From CAVZMI01 sp050011775 (GTDB lineage: Bacteria > Bacteroidota > Ignavibacteria > UBA10030 > CAVZMI01): a stretch of DNA of 64,000 nucleotides. The notes below the pieces were generated by a model. That model was not told where the DNA came from. It did no database searches and was given only the letters and a program-made list of their open reading frames with translations. This document shows, in pieces, positions 18,633-27,881 of this stretch (the first letter of the stretch is position 1; every line of letters begins with the position of its first letter). The position numbers and the translations under genes were made by a program. The stretch is taken from assembly GCA_050011775.1 (NCBI GenBank), contig JBEKIL010000001.1, forward strand, positions 124,001 through 188,000, written 5' to 3'.

Positions 18633-19621
18633 AACCTCCCTTTCTCACATTCAGGCGTACGGCAATTAGTACCGGCAGTCTTGCTGCGATCCTTTTCATT
18701 GTGGGTGTCGTTTCACTCGCCATCGGAAGTGTGACGATTCCTTTCTCGCATGTTACAGACGCACTTCTGGGAAAAACCGCCGCCATCCCGTCGAGCGAGC
18801 TTGTGATCCTCTGGCAATTACGGTTTCCTCGTGTAATACTTGCAATGATGGTCGGTGCCGCCCTATCCGTCACAGGTTGTGTATTTCAGGCTTTGTTCCG
18901 TAATCCGCTCGCAGAGCCTTATATCCTTGGCATATCAAGCGGTGGAACAGTCGGGACTCTGATTGCATTGGTCGCCGGAACGGCTGCGCTTATTCCGGCT
19001 GCTTCATTTATTGGCTCGCTAAGCGTAATGGTTCTTGTGTATACCATTGGACGCCGGCGGGGGCAACTTGATACCAATATTCTATTACTTGCCGGTGTTA
19101 TGATAGGCACTTTTTTCAATGCTATAATCCTTCTCCTTATATCATTGTACAACCAGGAGCTGCGTACCAGCTATTTATGGCTTCTAGGAAACTTAAGCAA
19201 CGCCAATACGGCATCACTCTTTATTGTTATTCCCGTCGTTCTTATCGGATCGATGGTGTTCTGGTCGTTCGGCCGCCAGTTCAATTTGATTGCGAGTGGT
19301 GAAGACAGTGCAACACAACTTGGGGTGAATGTTCCAAGACTGAAAGTGATCTCATATATTCTCGCATCCATGATGATCGGGATCGTTGTTTCTGTCAGCG
19401 GTGTCATCGGCTTCGTGGGTCTGGTTATTCCACACATTTGTCGTATTCTCTTTGGACCCGATCACCGGATTGTTTTCCCGACATCATTTCTCACCGGAGC
19501 GATATTTCTCCTCCTTGCGGATTTGATTGCGCGTACCATACTGGCACCGGCAGAAATACCGGTGGGTGCAATTACGGCAGTTCTCGGTGCACCTTTTTTT
19601 ATCTGGCTGCTGCGAAAATAG
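18629..19621 (+). CDS. FecCD/BtuC-type ABC transporter permease
   Basis: A 330-residue inner-membrane permease with about nine or ten hydrophobic helices. Family signatures are RFPRVILAMMVGAALSVTG, FQALFRNPLAEPYILGISSG and GVIGFVGLVIPHICRILFGPDHR, which define the FecCD family that imports iron-siderophore, haem or cobalamin. Translation is coupled to obg by a 4-base overlap. No ATP-binding or substrate-binding subunit follows: the next 412 bases have no gene. The partners must be encoded elsewhere, so the substrate is unknown. Confidence 0.93.
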   Translation: MKPPFLTFRRTAISTGSLAAILFIVGVVSLAIGSVTIPFSHVTDALLGKTAAIPSSELVILWQLRFPRVILAMMVGAALSVTGCVFQALFRNPLAEPYILGISSGGTVGTLIALVAGTAALIPAASFIGSLSVMVLVYTIGRRRGQLDTNILLLAGVMIGTFFNAIILLLISLYNQELRTSYLWLLGNLSNANTASLFIVIPVVLIGSMVFWSFGRQFNLIASGEDSATQLGVNVPRLKVISYILASMMIGIVVSVSGVIGFVGLVIPHICRILFGPDHRIVFPTSFLTGAIFLLLADLIARTILAPAEIPVGAITAVLGAPFFIWLLRK

Positions 19622-20033
19622 TATCTGAACATTATGTATGGCAAAGAGCAGAACACAAACGAAGAAAAAATCCAACCTACAATCGGCACCATCACGTCCG
19701 TCGTTTCCATTGTTCTGCGATTTTTCATGCCGATATGCATCGTTTTCTCCTGCTTCTGCAGTGGGGGCATGCCGACGCGAGCAGGCTGTGTATTGTAAAT
19801 TGCTAAAAAGATATAACCGCAAGAATGATCACTGCCTTTTAAAAGAATCGAAATAATTCTTTTGAGTTCCTCCCTATTTATTAATAATAAAACCGTAAAT
19901 GAAATTGCATTTATTTATGTTATGATTATAAATGGAAAATCGACAGATCAAATAAAAAAACGATTTGTATTCGATGAGACTTTTTAATATCTTATAAAAG
20001 AAATGTCTGTTCTTCACATATCATTATTCCTTC
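19622..20033. other. 412-base gap without a supported gene
   Basis: The region after the FecCD permease is AT-rich in its second half and holds a 72-codon plus-strand frame (19638-19856) and a longer minus-strand frame overlapping the permease. Neither has a ribosome binding site or recognisable protein character. The promoter of the following phosphatase gene probably lies in the last 100 bases, but I cannot place it. Confidence 0.5.
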
Positions 20034-21269
20034 ATGAATCAACGAAAACTCTTCCGCACAATTGAACGACTTACAGCCGAGAATTTCCAGACGAACGAAG
20101 AACTCCTTTTGCATGTTCTGAAGGAAATTATCGCGCATGAGACTGTAAATCTTACCGGTGGACGGCTATGGAGTCTGAGCCCATCGAAAAAATCATATAT
20201 TCTGGTGAAACAACTCGGCGATATGGCGCAGATCGAGGATCGATATTCTCTTCGTGTATCTGAAAATCCGATTTTTTATGAGGTCGGGAAACACCGATCA
20301 ATCCTCGCAAACGAAACAAATGCCTATTTACGCAGGAAGGGCATCCAGCGTTATTCGGCAACCGGAGTCGGAGAGCGCATTAAAATAGGCGAACAGCGCC
20401 TCTATCAATATATTCTTGCATTGAATTCCCCCTCGCTGAATCAGGAGCTGATAGATACGATGAATATCATCAGCAGTGCCGTGACATCGGCAATGCGCAA
20501 CAGAAATATCGCCGAGCAGAAACGGTGGCTCGAGCGCGACATCGATCAGGCCAGGGAAATCCAACGCAGCATTCTACCCGCACATGAACATGATTTCGGG
20601 CCTTATCAGCTTTTCGGCGTCTCATTTCCTGAACGTATCGTAGGCGGAGACTTTTTCGATTATCTGGATATTGGCGCATCGAACGATCGCCTCGGGGTTG
20701 TGGTCGGTGATGCCGCGAGTAAAGGACTCTCAGCGGCAATCCAGGCGTTGTATATTTCCGGTGCATTGAAAATGGGGGCAAGTTTCGAAACAAAGATTAA
20801 CACCATAATCAAAAAAATCAACAACCTCATCCATCGCACATTTCCTGATGAACGGTTTGTGACCCTTTTTTATGCCGAACTATTCGATAACAAGAAAGGT
20901 CTCTGCCTCTTCTGCAACGCAGGCCATAATAGTCCGTTGCATTATTCAGCCCGGACTGATACGATCACGCAGCTTGAAAACACCGGCCCGGTTCTTGGTC
21001 TTGCACCCGACCAGAGTTTTTCGACCGAGAATATCAACCTTCATGTGAACGATATTATGCTCATATATACCGACGGCATTACGGAAGCAATGAACGCCAA
21101 TAAAGAGATGTTTGGTGAAGAACGCCTGAGCGAAAAATTGCTCGCGTATAAACATCTTTCTGCAAAAGAAATCACCCAGAGAATTCTCGAGGACATTCAG
21201 GTCTATTCGGCGCAGGCCCCGTTTGCCGATGATAAAACCATTGTAACCATCAAACGTATCAATGAATAG
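20034..21269 (+). CDS. SpoIIE/RsbU-type PP2C serine phosphatase with N-terminal sensor region
   Basis: A 411-residue soluble protein. The first 155 residues have the size and pattern of a GAF-like sensor, although I cannot assign it firmly. A short coiled coil (about 158-183, including ERDIDQAREIQRSILP) leads into a PP2C-type phosphatase domain with the metal-binding motifs GGDFFD (204-209), GDAASKG (225-231), NAGHN and YTDGITEA. Such proteins dephosphorylate anti-sigma-factor antagonists in partner-switching pathways. No anti-sigma factor or STAS protein is next to it. A second phosphatase of the same family sits 5.5 kb downstream. Confidence 0.9.
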   Translation: MNQRKLFRTIERLTAENFQTNEELLLHVLKEIIAHETVNLTGGRLWSLSPSKKSYILVKQLGDMAQIEDRYSLRVSENPIFYEVGKHRSILANETNAYLRRKGIQRYSATGVGERIKIGEQRLYQYILALNSPSLNQELIDTMNIISSAVTSAMRNRNIAEQKRWLERDIDQAREIQRSILPAHEHDFGPYQLFGVSFPERIVGGDFFDYLDIGASNDRLGVVVGDAASKGLSAAIQALYISGALKMGASFETKINTIIKKINNLIHRTFPDERFVTLFYAELFDNKKGLCLFCNAGHNSPLHYSARTDTITQLENTGPVLGLAPDQSFSTENINLHVNDIMLIYTDGITEAMNANKEMFGEERLSEKLLAYKHLSAKEITQRILEDIQVYSAQAPFADDKTIVTIKRINE

Positions 21270-21344
21270 CACTTGAAAAAGTGATCTTAATTGTCGTATC
21301 TTATTAAAAACAATTGTTGAATATCAATAAAGTAAGGAGTTGCT

Positions 21345-22262
21345 ATGCCACTCATCCTTCCCGATGAATTACCGGCAATAGAAACATTGCGGAATGAAAA
21401 TGTGTTCGTGATGAGCGAATCACATGCCCTTCATCAGGATATCCGCGCATTACGGATACTTATACTCAACCTGATGCCGCTAAAAATCACAACCGAGAAA
21501 CATATACTGCGCAATCTGTCGAATTCTCCGCTTCAGGTTGAAATCGGCCTTCTCCGGACAAAATCTTATACCGGAAGCAATACACCGATAGATCACCTTG
21601 AGAAATTCTATAAAACTTTTGACCAGGTGAATCAAAGTAAATATGACGGCATGATCATCACCGGAGCGCCTGTCGAACAGATGGAATTCGAGGAGGTGGA
21701 TTACTGGGAAGAGTTGAAAGATATTATGGAATGGACAATACATCATGTGACATCCACTCTATATATCTGTTGGGGTGTACAGGCAGGATTGTATTATCAT
21801 TATGGTATTCCCAAATATCCGCTGCCGAAAAAAATGTTTGGCGTTTTCCCCCATACCGTCAATAATAAAACAGCGTCGATTGTCCGCGGATTCGACGATA
21901 TCTTTCTTGCTCCTCATTCACGATATACCGAAATCAGAAAGTCGGATGTTGCTACCGTTCCCGATTTAGAAATTATCTCGGAATCGGAACAAGCCGGTCT
22001 TTATATTCTCGCAAAGACCGATGGACGGCAGGTCTTCGTTACAGGACATTCCGAATATGATCCCTTTACCCTGAAGGAAGAATATGATAGAGATGTTAAA
22101 AAAGGATTGAAAATTGAAGTGCCTGAAAATTATTTTCCCAATAATGATCCTACAAAAATGCCAATTGTACGGTGGCGAAGTCATGCCAATTTGCTTTTCT
22201 CAAATTGGCTGAACTACTACGTCTATCAGCGTACGCCGTACGATCTGGAAAAAATAGACTGA
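21345..22262 (+). CDS. metA: Homoserine O-acyltransferase MetA, predicted to use acetyl-CoA
   Basis: A 305-residue methionine-biosynthesis enzyme that acylates L-homoserine. AAGGAG lies 6 bases ahead of the ATG. The catalytic residues are present at standard family numbers: Cys142 (YICWGVQAG), His235 and Glu237 (GHSEYD). The acyl-CoA-deciding position 111 is Glu (GAPVEQME), whereas Escherichia coli has Gly; in MetA proteins Glu111 is linked to acetyl-CoA use and Gly111 to succinyl-CoA. It is therefore more likely a homoserine O-acetyltransferase. It stands alone, with no sulfhydrylase or SAM riboswitch in the 75 bases upstream. Confidence 0.95.
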   Translation: MPLILPDELPAIETLRNENVFVMSESHALHQDIRALRILILNLMPLKITTEKHILRNLSNSPLQVEIGLLRTKSYTGSNTPIDHLEKFYKTFDQVNQSKYDGMIITGAPVEQMEFEEVDYWEELKDIMEWTIHHVTSTLYICWGVQAGLYYHYGIPKYPLPKKMFGVFPHTVNNKTASIVRGFDDIFLAPHSRYTEIRKSDVATVPDLEIISESEQAGLYILAKTDGRQVFVTGHSEYDPFTLKEEYDRDVKKGLKIEVPENYFPNNDPTKMPIVRWRSHANLLFSNWLNYYVYQRTPYDLEKID

Positions 22263-22494
22263 TATCCTTCGTAGATTTACGGTATTGTGAATAACAATCG
22301 CTCATCGGGGGCTTCTATTGTTACCTGCTGAGAAGTGATCACCCTCCGTTGGAATGACAATACATGGACACCTTCCACCCGGAGATTGTCCTCTTTAAAA
22401 GATTATCAAACGGGATTTTTTTAAAATTCGCCCCCTATGGCGTAACTTTTTTTCGATCCGACTGTCTAAATAGGAATACCAGTACAATGGAAAT

Positions 22495-23190
22495 ATGAAG
22501 AGCATACGATCATATAAGGCCACACAGGAGGAAAAGTACGCCCTTGTTTCAGCATTGATTATATTCGCGCTCTTAATTGTTATAGTAATTATACTGAATC
22601 CCGGAAGTTATCTTGAAGTTCATCAACCGGAAATTACAGTTGTCATCTCTTCAAATCCACACGCACCATCCATACTTTTCAGTTCACTATCGACAACCAC
22701 ATCACCCATAAAAGTTCACAATGGGGGAGTTTACCAACCAAGAAGACCAGTCGGTGGATTTCCGGTTCCTGTCCCCGATAAAGTCAGCGACACATCTGAA
22801 TCTCCGGTCATCGCAGGTGCTGGTTCCAACGATACAACCTCAACTGTCGCGTCAGGCAACGGAAAGGTTTCACAAGGTGCAATTGATTCTCTTATTATTC
22901 TTTATCCCGGTTTCAAACAGTTTGCGTTGCGTGAAGAAATGAAAAAAACCCGACCGAAAACAAGGAAAGACTCTCTGCTCGCGTGGGCAAAAGAAAATTT
23001 CAACGCACAAATGTCCCGCTATGGAAAAATCGATCCGGCCACACTCAATCAATTAATGATGCTGCAACGAAACCAGACCTATGGACCGTACCATATCACT
23101 ACGCCGGGAGTCGGTGTTGGAGTTACATTCGACTATACCGAAGTTTTAAAGAAAATCATCTCAATATTTGAGAAAGCCCCCAAAGATTAA
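22495..23190 (+). CDS. Single-span membrane protein of unknown function, TonB-like N terminus
   Basis: A 231-residue protein. A basic N-terminal 15 residues is followed by one hydrophobic helix (about 17-36, ALIIFALLIVIVIILNPG), a Ser/Thr/Pro/Gly-rich stretch (about 50-125), then a basic helical region (FKQFALREEMKKTRPKTRKD) and a short C terminus. The anchor-plus-Pro-rich layout recalls TonB-type energy transducers, but no TonB C-terminal domain is visible, so the name would be unsafe. GGA precedes the ATG closely. It is 232 bases from metA and probably transcribed separately. Confidence 0.7.
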   Translation: MKSIRSYKATQEEKYALVSALIIFALLIVIVIILNPGSYLEVHQPEITVVISSNPHAPSILFSSLSTTTSPIKVHNGGVYQPRRPVGGFPVPVPDKVSDTSESPVIAGAGSNDTTSTVASGNGKVSQGAIDSLIILYPGFKQFALREEMKKTRPKTRKDSLLAWAKENFNAQMSRYGKIDPATLNQLMMLQRNQTYGPYHITTPGVGVGVTFDYTEVLKKIISIFEKAPKD

Positions 23191-23402
23191 CCGTGCATCT
23201 CACTCGAGAACAGCATTTTAGCATCTAAAATTAAAAGCGCTCCCTAGACTTCTCCAGAACTCTTGTGTCCTTGGATTATCCATCGTTTTTACCCCTTTAA
23301 AATAAGGCCAAAACGAAATATCTGTCACAAAATCCGAAGTGGCTGCGGTATAAGTAATGTGGGGTACTTATCAATTAAGAAATTTATCGGAGGATTGAAT
23401 TT

Positions 23403-23645
23403 ATGGTACGTCCAAAAATTGAATTTTCGCTTACAGAAACCGAACAGACAAAACTTCATGAGGCCGCGCGTTTGATTAGAGAGGTAGTCAGGTCGGTTGA
23501 TGATTACTATCGAGAAGATGAACGGCTTGATACTGTTTCTCAAGATACCGGTTCGACATCGCTTCTTCGACTAGTTGTATTGGCCATTGAAGATGAATTG
23601 AAAAAACATTCACTCGCTCATCCTGAAGTACCGAACCTTTCGTAA
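23403..23645 (+). CDS. Small hypothetical protein
   Basis: An 80-residue, acidic, mostly helical protein with no signal peptide or membrane segment. A strong GGAGG lies 8 bases ahead of the ATG. The sequence begins MVRPKIEFSLTETEQTKLHE and is hydrophilic with regular heptad-like Leu/Val spacing near the C terminus. No family is recognised. It is monocistronic by spacing (212 bases before, 240 after). Confidence 0.65.
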   Translation: MVRPKIEFSLTETEQTKLHEAARLIREVVRSVDDYYREDERLDTVSQDTGSTSLLRLVVLAIEDELKKHSLAHPEVPNLS

Positions 23646-23885
23646 TACGGTGAGAAAGGAGAAATTCGAATGGATTTTTTTTAAATGCTGTTCTGTCTTC
23701 GGATATGAGAGAACTTGCCTCTCTGAAACAACCATTCCTCATTTTCATCGCATATCAAAAAATTCTCCTCTTAACACTTCGCATAAGCACCTGCCCCTAT
23801 TGGCTGACGTCCAAAAAATATTGTAATATTGCTTAAGAAAAGTTATCTGTTAAATTAGTATAGAGTAGTGAAAGGAAGCATGCCG

Positions 23886-24296
23886 ATGGATTCCTATGAA
23901 TATCAAGTTACACTTCCCTCAAAGGAAGCCTTCTATAGACTCTTCGAATCCACAGGATGGAATAAAGAATATCGCCTGAATGAGAATCAGCTGCACGAAG
24001 CTCTCGGACGGAGCTGGTACATGATTTCAGCATATCATAAAGATTCCCTTGTCGGGTTCGGACGAATTCTTTCCGACGGCGTCTTCCATGCTCTTATCAT
24101 CGATGTCATTGTTCTTCCTGAATATCAATACAAGGGAATTGGCAGCGCTATCATGAACCGACTTGTTGAACATTGCCGCTCGAAGAATATACGGGATATT
24201 CAACTATTCTGTGCAAAAGAGAAAACGGCGTTTTATGAAAAACTGGGGTTTGTGAGACGACCGGATGATGCTCCCGGAATGGAAATAAAGCGGTAG
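23886..24296 (+). CDS. GNAT family N-acetyltransferase
   Basis: A 136-residue GCN5-related acetyltransferase. Three in-frame starts exist (GTG 23868, ATG 23880, ATG 23886); the AGGA at 23873-23876 is best spaced for 23886. The acetyl-CoA-binding motif A is clear: VIVLPEYQYKGIGSAIMNRL, with the Q/RxxGxG/A loop as YKGIGS. Motif B follows in FCAKEKTAFYEKLGFVRR. The protein resembles small GNAT enzymes of the YjdJ/AAC type; the substrate is unknown. Confidence 0.9.
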   Translation: MDSYEYQVTLPSKEAFYRLFESTGWNKEYRLNENQLHEALGRSWYMISAYHKDSLVGFGRILSDGVFHALIIDVIVLPEYQYKGIGSAIMNRLVEHCRSKNIRDIQLFCAKEKTAFYEKLGFVRRPDDAPGMEIKR

Positions 24297-24392
24297 AACC
24301 TTGGCCTCGGGAGGACATTTCTGTCACAATACCGGCAGTTGCACCGGAAACGGTTGCAGCGTATTCACCTTAAAAATTAACTCTTTGATAAA

Positions 24393-24956
24393 ATGGAAAA
24401 AGACATTTCTATCTCTTTCACAAAAGCGACAATACTCGGTATCCTTATTCCTCTGCCGCTTGCGATGTTTTTTTTAGCCCTCTATCATCATTTCTGGGGT
24501 TATACTGAAATTATCGCCTTCATGAAAAACACGGCATTCCTTTTTCTGCTTTTATTATATGTCGTACTCGGGAGTGCATTCCACGAACTCGTTCACGGAT
24601 TATCGTGGTCTTTTTTTGCCGGTAAACCTCTTCAAACGATTCATTTTGGCATGCACTGGAAATCTCTTTCACCATTCGCACATTGTACCGAGTCGATGAA
24701 TGCCCGCTCATACAGAATTGGGTGCGTGATGCCGTACCTGCTGGAGGGATTAATTCCATCAATCGTATCGGTGATTACGGGATCCGGCTGGTTATTATTT
24801 TTTGGCTTGATCTTTACTATGGGTGCGGGTGGAGACTTACTTATTCTCTGTATAATCCGCAAGTTAGAATCTAAAACACTGGTTCGGGATCATCCGACAC
24901 GTGTTGGATGCAGTGTTCTGATCCCCGACGACGACAATCGAAAATCTCCTTTATAA
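24393..24956 (+). CDS. DUF3267-type membrane protein with HExxH motif
   Basis: A 187-residue integral membrane protein with about four hydrophobic helices (14-35, 44-63, 112-132, 134-157). A zinc-protease-like HELVH motif lies at the end of the second helix, in the pattern AFHELVHGLSW; this and the following HFGMHWKSLSPFAHC match the DUF3267 putative zincin family. Proteolysis is a family-based inference; no substrate is known. The C terminus is a short hydrophilic tail. It lies 34 bases ahead of the next gene. Confidence 0.85.
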   Translation: MEKDISISFTKATILGILIPLPLAMFFLALYHHFWGYTEIIAFMKNTAFLFLLLLYVVLGSAFHELVHGLSWSFFAGKPLQTIHFGMHWKSLSPFAHCTESMNARSYRIGCVMPYLLEGLIPSIVSVITGSGWLLFFGLIFTMGAGGDLLILCIIRKLESKTLVRDHPTRVGCSVLIPDDDNRKSPL

Positions 24957-24990
24957 AAAATTTCGGATGTAAAAAAGGATACCAATCCCC

Positions 24991-25617
24991 GTGAATAAAA
25001 ATATTTCCATTATCGTTGCACACCCCAACACGCAGAGTTTCAATCATGCAATTGCCTGCCGGAGTGCCGAAGTATTAAGGCGTCTTGGTTATTCTGTATT
25101 TTATCACGATCTCTATGCAGAGCATTTCGATCCTATTCTTCCATTCGAAGAATTTCAGACGACTGCCGTCATCCCGGAAACCATCAAATTGCACTGCAAT
25201 GAAATTGCAAATTCGCATGGAATTGTTATTGTTCATCCGAATTGGTGGGGGCAACCGCCTGCAATATTGAAAGGGTGGATCGATCGTGTCTTTCGTCCTG
25301 CTGTTACATATCAGTTTATCAATGGCGACAGCGGCGAGGGCACACCGCTCGGTCTTCTTAAAGCCGAAACCGCCGTCGTCTTCAACACATCGAATACACG
25401 GCCGGAAAGAGAGCGGGAAGTTTTTGGCGATCCTTTGGAAACCATCTGGAAAAATTGCATTTTCAAACTATGCGGCGTAAGAAATTTTCATAGAACGACA
25501 TATAGTGTCATCGTCACAAGCACATCCGATCAACGTATCGAATGGCTTGATGATGTTGAAAGAATATTAGTTCATCACTTCCCCGTATTCATTATCCCAG
25601 GAAAAATATATTCATGA
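24991..25617 (+). CDS. NAD(P)H oxidoreductase, flavodoxin-fold quinone reductase family
   Basis: A 208-residue flavoprotein of the NQO1/KefF/MdaB class. It starts at a GTG (MNKNISIIVAHPNTQSFNHA) with GGA about 10 bases upstream. Signature segments are the FMN/FAD loop VAHPNTQSFNHA, the quinone-reductase motif HPNWWGQPPAILKGWIDRVF, and a Gly-rich loop (GEGTPLG) and AVVFNTSNT. It should transfer two electrons from NAD(P)H to quinones or other small acceptors. The neighbours do not suggest a pathway. Confidence 0.9.
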   Translation: MNKNISIIVAHPNTQSFNHAIACRSAEVLRRLGYSVFYHDLYAEHFDPILPFEEFQTTAVIPETIKLHCNEIANSHGIVIVHPNWWGQPPAILKGWIDRVFRPAVTYQFINGDSGEGTPLGLLKAETAVVFNTSNTRPEREREVFGDPLETIWKNCIFKLCGVRNFHRTTYSVIVTSTSDQRIEWLDDVERILVHHFPVFIIPGKIYS

Positions 25618-25727
25618 AGCACTCCATGACTATGAAGTCGTTGAACTGTCTTTTGTGTTTACTGAATATGACAGTTCTTTTTTACGCACGAAATCGATTC
25701 GGTATACTGGAAGGAGAATAGGCATAT

Positions 25728-26030
25728 ATGATTAAACATATCGTAATGTGGAAAATTAAAAAGAATGTCGATGAACTGTCGAAAGAAAAAAATCTTAAGA
25801 AAATGAAGTCGATGCTTGAAGAACTCAAGGAAAAAATTTCCGTTATTCATGCACTGGAAGTCGGCTGCAATTTTAATCCAAGTACTATGGCATATGATAT
25901 CGTGCTATACTCTGAATTTCGCAACAAAGACGATCTTGAAACATATCAAAAACATCCCGATCATGTTAGAGTATCGGATTTTGTCGGCTCAATAAGAGAA
26001 TCCCGGGCAGTCGTCGATTATGAGATGTAA
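25728..26030 (+). CDS. Dabb-family (stress-responsive A/B barrel) protein
   Basis: A 100-residue protein that matches the Dabb domain: N-terminal MIKHIVMWKIKKN, central helix, then YDIVLYSEFRNKDDLETYQKHPDHV. Dabb proteins form small dimeric alpha/beta barrels; their role in bacteria is mostly unknown. GGAAGGAG precedes the ATG by 10 bases. It is separated from both neighbours by 100 bases or more. Confidence 0.9.
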   Translation: MIKHIVMWKIKKNVDELSKEKNLKKMKSMLEELKEKISVIHALEVGCNFNPSTMAYDIVLYSEFRNKDDLETYQKHPDHVRVSDFVGSIRESRAVVDYEM

Positions 26031-26184
26031 CCTCTTGCTATTGCGTTTTATATCAAAATAGAATTTATTGCAATGTGCAAGGAGATGTAAAACGAGAAAA
26101 TAAATTGTCGCCAACATCGGCGATTGCTTTAATTTTTCTTATGTGATAAAAAAATTAACAAGTCACTTATTTATTTTATCGACT

Positions 26185-26619
26185 ATGAAAAATCCAGAAA
26201 ACGCTGTTGAATTGTTCAGTAAAGGATTCAACTGTGCCCAGGCCGTATTTTCGACCTTCTCGCCTTCACTCGGACTCAACGAACAGCAGGCTCTGAAAAT
26301 CGCCTGCCCATTTGGCGCGGGAATGGGGCGGATGCAGGGAACCTGCGGGGCAGTTGTCGGTGCATTTCTTGTTCTGGGTCTGAAATATGGTAGGTACACC
26401 CCGGAGGATGAAGAAGCAAAGGAACACACCTATAAACTTGTTAATACCTTTACGAACAAGTTTCTTGCGCTCCATAAAACGATAAACTGTCGAGAGTTAT
26501 TAGGAGCCGACATGAATACCGAGGAGGGCCAAAGGGTAATAAAAGAACAGGATCTTTTCAGAACCCGGTGCCTGCAGTATGTCAAAGATGCCGCAGCGAT
26601 TGTCGAAGAATTAATCTAA
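26185..26619 (+). CDS. C_GCAxxG_C_C family redox-active protein
   Basis: A 144-residue protein. I choose the ATG at 26185 (MKNPENAVELFSKGFNCAQ); an in-frame GTG at 26143 adds 14 hydrophobic residues that do not fit the family. The conserved cysteines are present: NCAQAVF, CPFGAGMGRMQGTCGAVVGA (the GxxxxxxxxCGAxxG core), NCRELLG and a final RC near LQYV. Members are thought to carry redox-active cysteines or metal and often sit beside oxidoreductases. A 32-base imperfect hairpin (26625-26656) follows the stop codon but lacks a T run. Confidence 0.9.
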   Translation: MKNPENAVELFSKGFNCAQAVFSTFSPSLGLNEQQALKIACPFGAGMGRMQGTCGAVVGAFLVLGLKYGRYTPEDEEAKEHTYKLVNTFTNKFLALHKTINCRELLGADMNTEEGQRVIKEQDLFRTRCLQYVKDAAAIVEELI

Positions 26620-26742
26620 GCCGCTTGCTCCGTACACGGGCGCCCACAAGGAGCAAAGCACATACAATGGAACAATATTACAGGCTCAGCGTATCAATAA
26701 GGAAAGAATGACAGACTTTCTACATTGTTTAAAAATACAGCG

Positions 26743-27864
26743 ATGAATGGCAACTCCTCACAGCATGAAAACGATGGAAGGATAAAGCCGGGAATTCGTA
26801 AGACCATCTGGGATGATCTTCATCGTAAAGATCTAGGTAAAAACATCCGTCGTGATTTCGATGACCTGTATGAATTTTTCATTGATAAGGAAACACAAAA
26901 GCGTCTTGCCTCAAAAGGCCGGGTTAAACGCTTTTTCTCGACTGGATTTCAACTCTTCAGAGTATTGATTCTTCGACTCAGCCCCACACGTCGAATTTTA
27001 CTTGTCCTGAGTATCATCGTAATGTGGTTAGGAAACTCCACGATCCAATTTGATTCTTCAAATATATCATTTCATTTTTCCATATTTGGCTTTATTCTTA
27101 TTCTCCTGATTCTAATGCTTGAACTCAAAGACAAGCTTCTCGCGCGAAGTGAACTTGAAGCGGGCCGTGTCGTTCAATCTGCACTGATGCCGAAGGAGAA
27201 TCCTGTACTCTCAGGATGGTCGATCTGGCTTTTCTCGCGACCGGCAAACGATGTGGGTGGAGATTTGGTCGACTCTATTCCACTTTCAGATAACCGCCTC
27301 GGAATCGCGCTTGGGGATATTGCAGGAAAAGGATTGGGCGCGGCATTATTGATGTCGAAATTACAGTCGACCCTTCGGGCACTTGCACCCTATTTTCCGT
27401 CTCTTTCCGAGCTGGGAACGCGCCTGAATGAAATTTTCTGCCGCGACAGTATTCCAAGCAGATTTGCCTCACTCGCATATCTGGAAATCTCGTCGGACTG
27501 CGGGGCAATCCGACTTCTCAACGCAGGACATCTCCCTCCACTCATCGTCCGGCATGGAGAGATTGAACAATTAAAAAGCGTCGCACCGGCACTTGGTATC
27601 ATGCCTGATGCGGAATTCATCGAACAACACATTGAACTCGGTCCCCATGAGACTATGATTGTGTACTCCGATGGTCTTACCGAAGCGCAAAACCGCAACG
27701 GAGATTTTTTTGGCGATGATCGTTTTCATCGTCTCATTCTCACCATGAGTTCGGCAGGATGCGCAGACATTGGAAAACAGTTACTCATCGAGGTTGACCG
27801 GTTCATAGGCGACGCGTATCCGAGTGACGATCTCTCGCTCGTTATCCTCAAACGTGAATCATAG
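26743..27864 (+). CDS. Membrane-anchored SpoIIE/RsbU-type PP2C phosphatase
   Basis: A 373-residue protein starting at the ATG at 26743; the TTG 18 bases earlier gives the same frame but neither has a good ribosome binding site. Two hydrophobic segments (about 85-102 and 108-124) anchor it. A short helical linker containing ELEAGRVVQSALMP leads to the PP2C domain with VGGDLVDS, GDIAGKGLGAAL, NAGHLPPL and YSDGLTEAQNR. It probably acts in a partner-switching pathway. It lies 17 bases ahead of the Nudix gene, so it likely leads an operon with the Nudix and isoprenoid-synthase-like genes. Confidence 0.9.
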   Translation: MNGNSSQHENDGRIKPGIRKTIWDDLHRKDLGKNIRRDFDDLYEFFIDKETQKRLASKGRVKRFFSTGFQLFRVLILRLSPTRRILLVLSIIVMWLGNSTIQFDSSNISFHFSIFGFILILLILMLELKDKLLARSELEAGRVVQSALMPKENPVLSGWSIWLFSRPANDVGGDLVDSIPLSDNRLGIALGDIAGKGLGAALLMSKLQSTLRALAPYFPSLSELGTRLNEIFCRDSIPSRFASLAYLEISSDCGAIRLLNAGHLPPLIVRHGEIEQLKSVAPALGIMPDAEFIEQHIELGPHETMIVYSDGLTEAQNRNGDFFGDDRFHRLILTMSSAGCADIGKQLLIEVDRFIGDAYPSDDLSLVILKRES

Positions 27865-27881
27865 ATAGCCGATAAAAAAAT

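Noticed and set aside
19638..19856. 72-codon plus-strand frame after the FecCD gene
   Set aside because: No ribosome binding site, no family, and basic/Cys-rich composition unlike neighbours.
21270..21344. SAM riboswitch ahead of metA
   Set aside because: The 75-base gap is too short and shows no matching stems.
22495..23190. TonB energy transducer
   Set aside because: The anchor and Pro-rich part fit, but no TonB C-terminal domain is visible.
26625..26656. Hairpin (TTGCTCC/GGAGCAA) after the C_GCAxxG gene as a terminator
   Set aside because: The 18-base loop is large and there is no T run after the stem.
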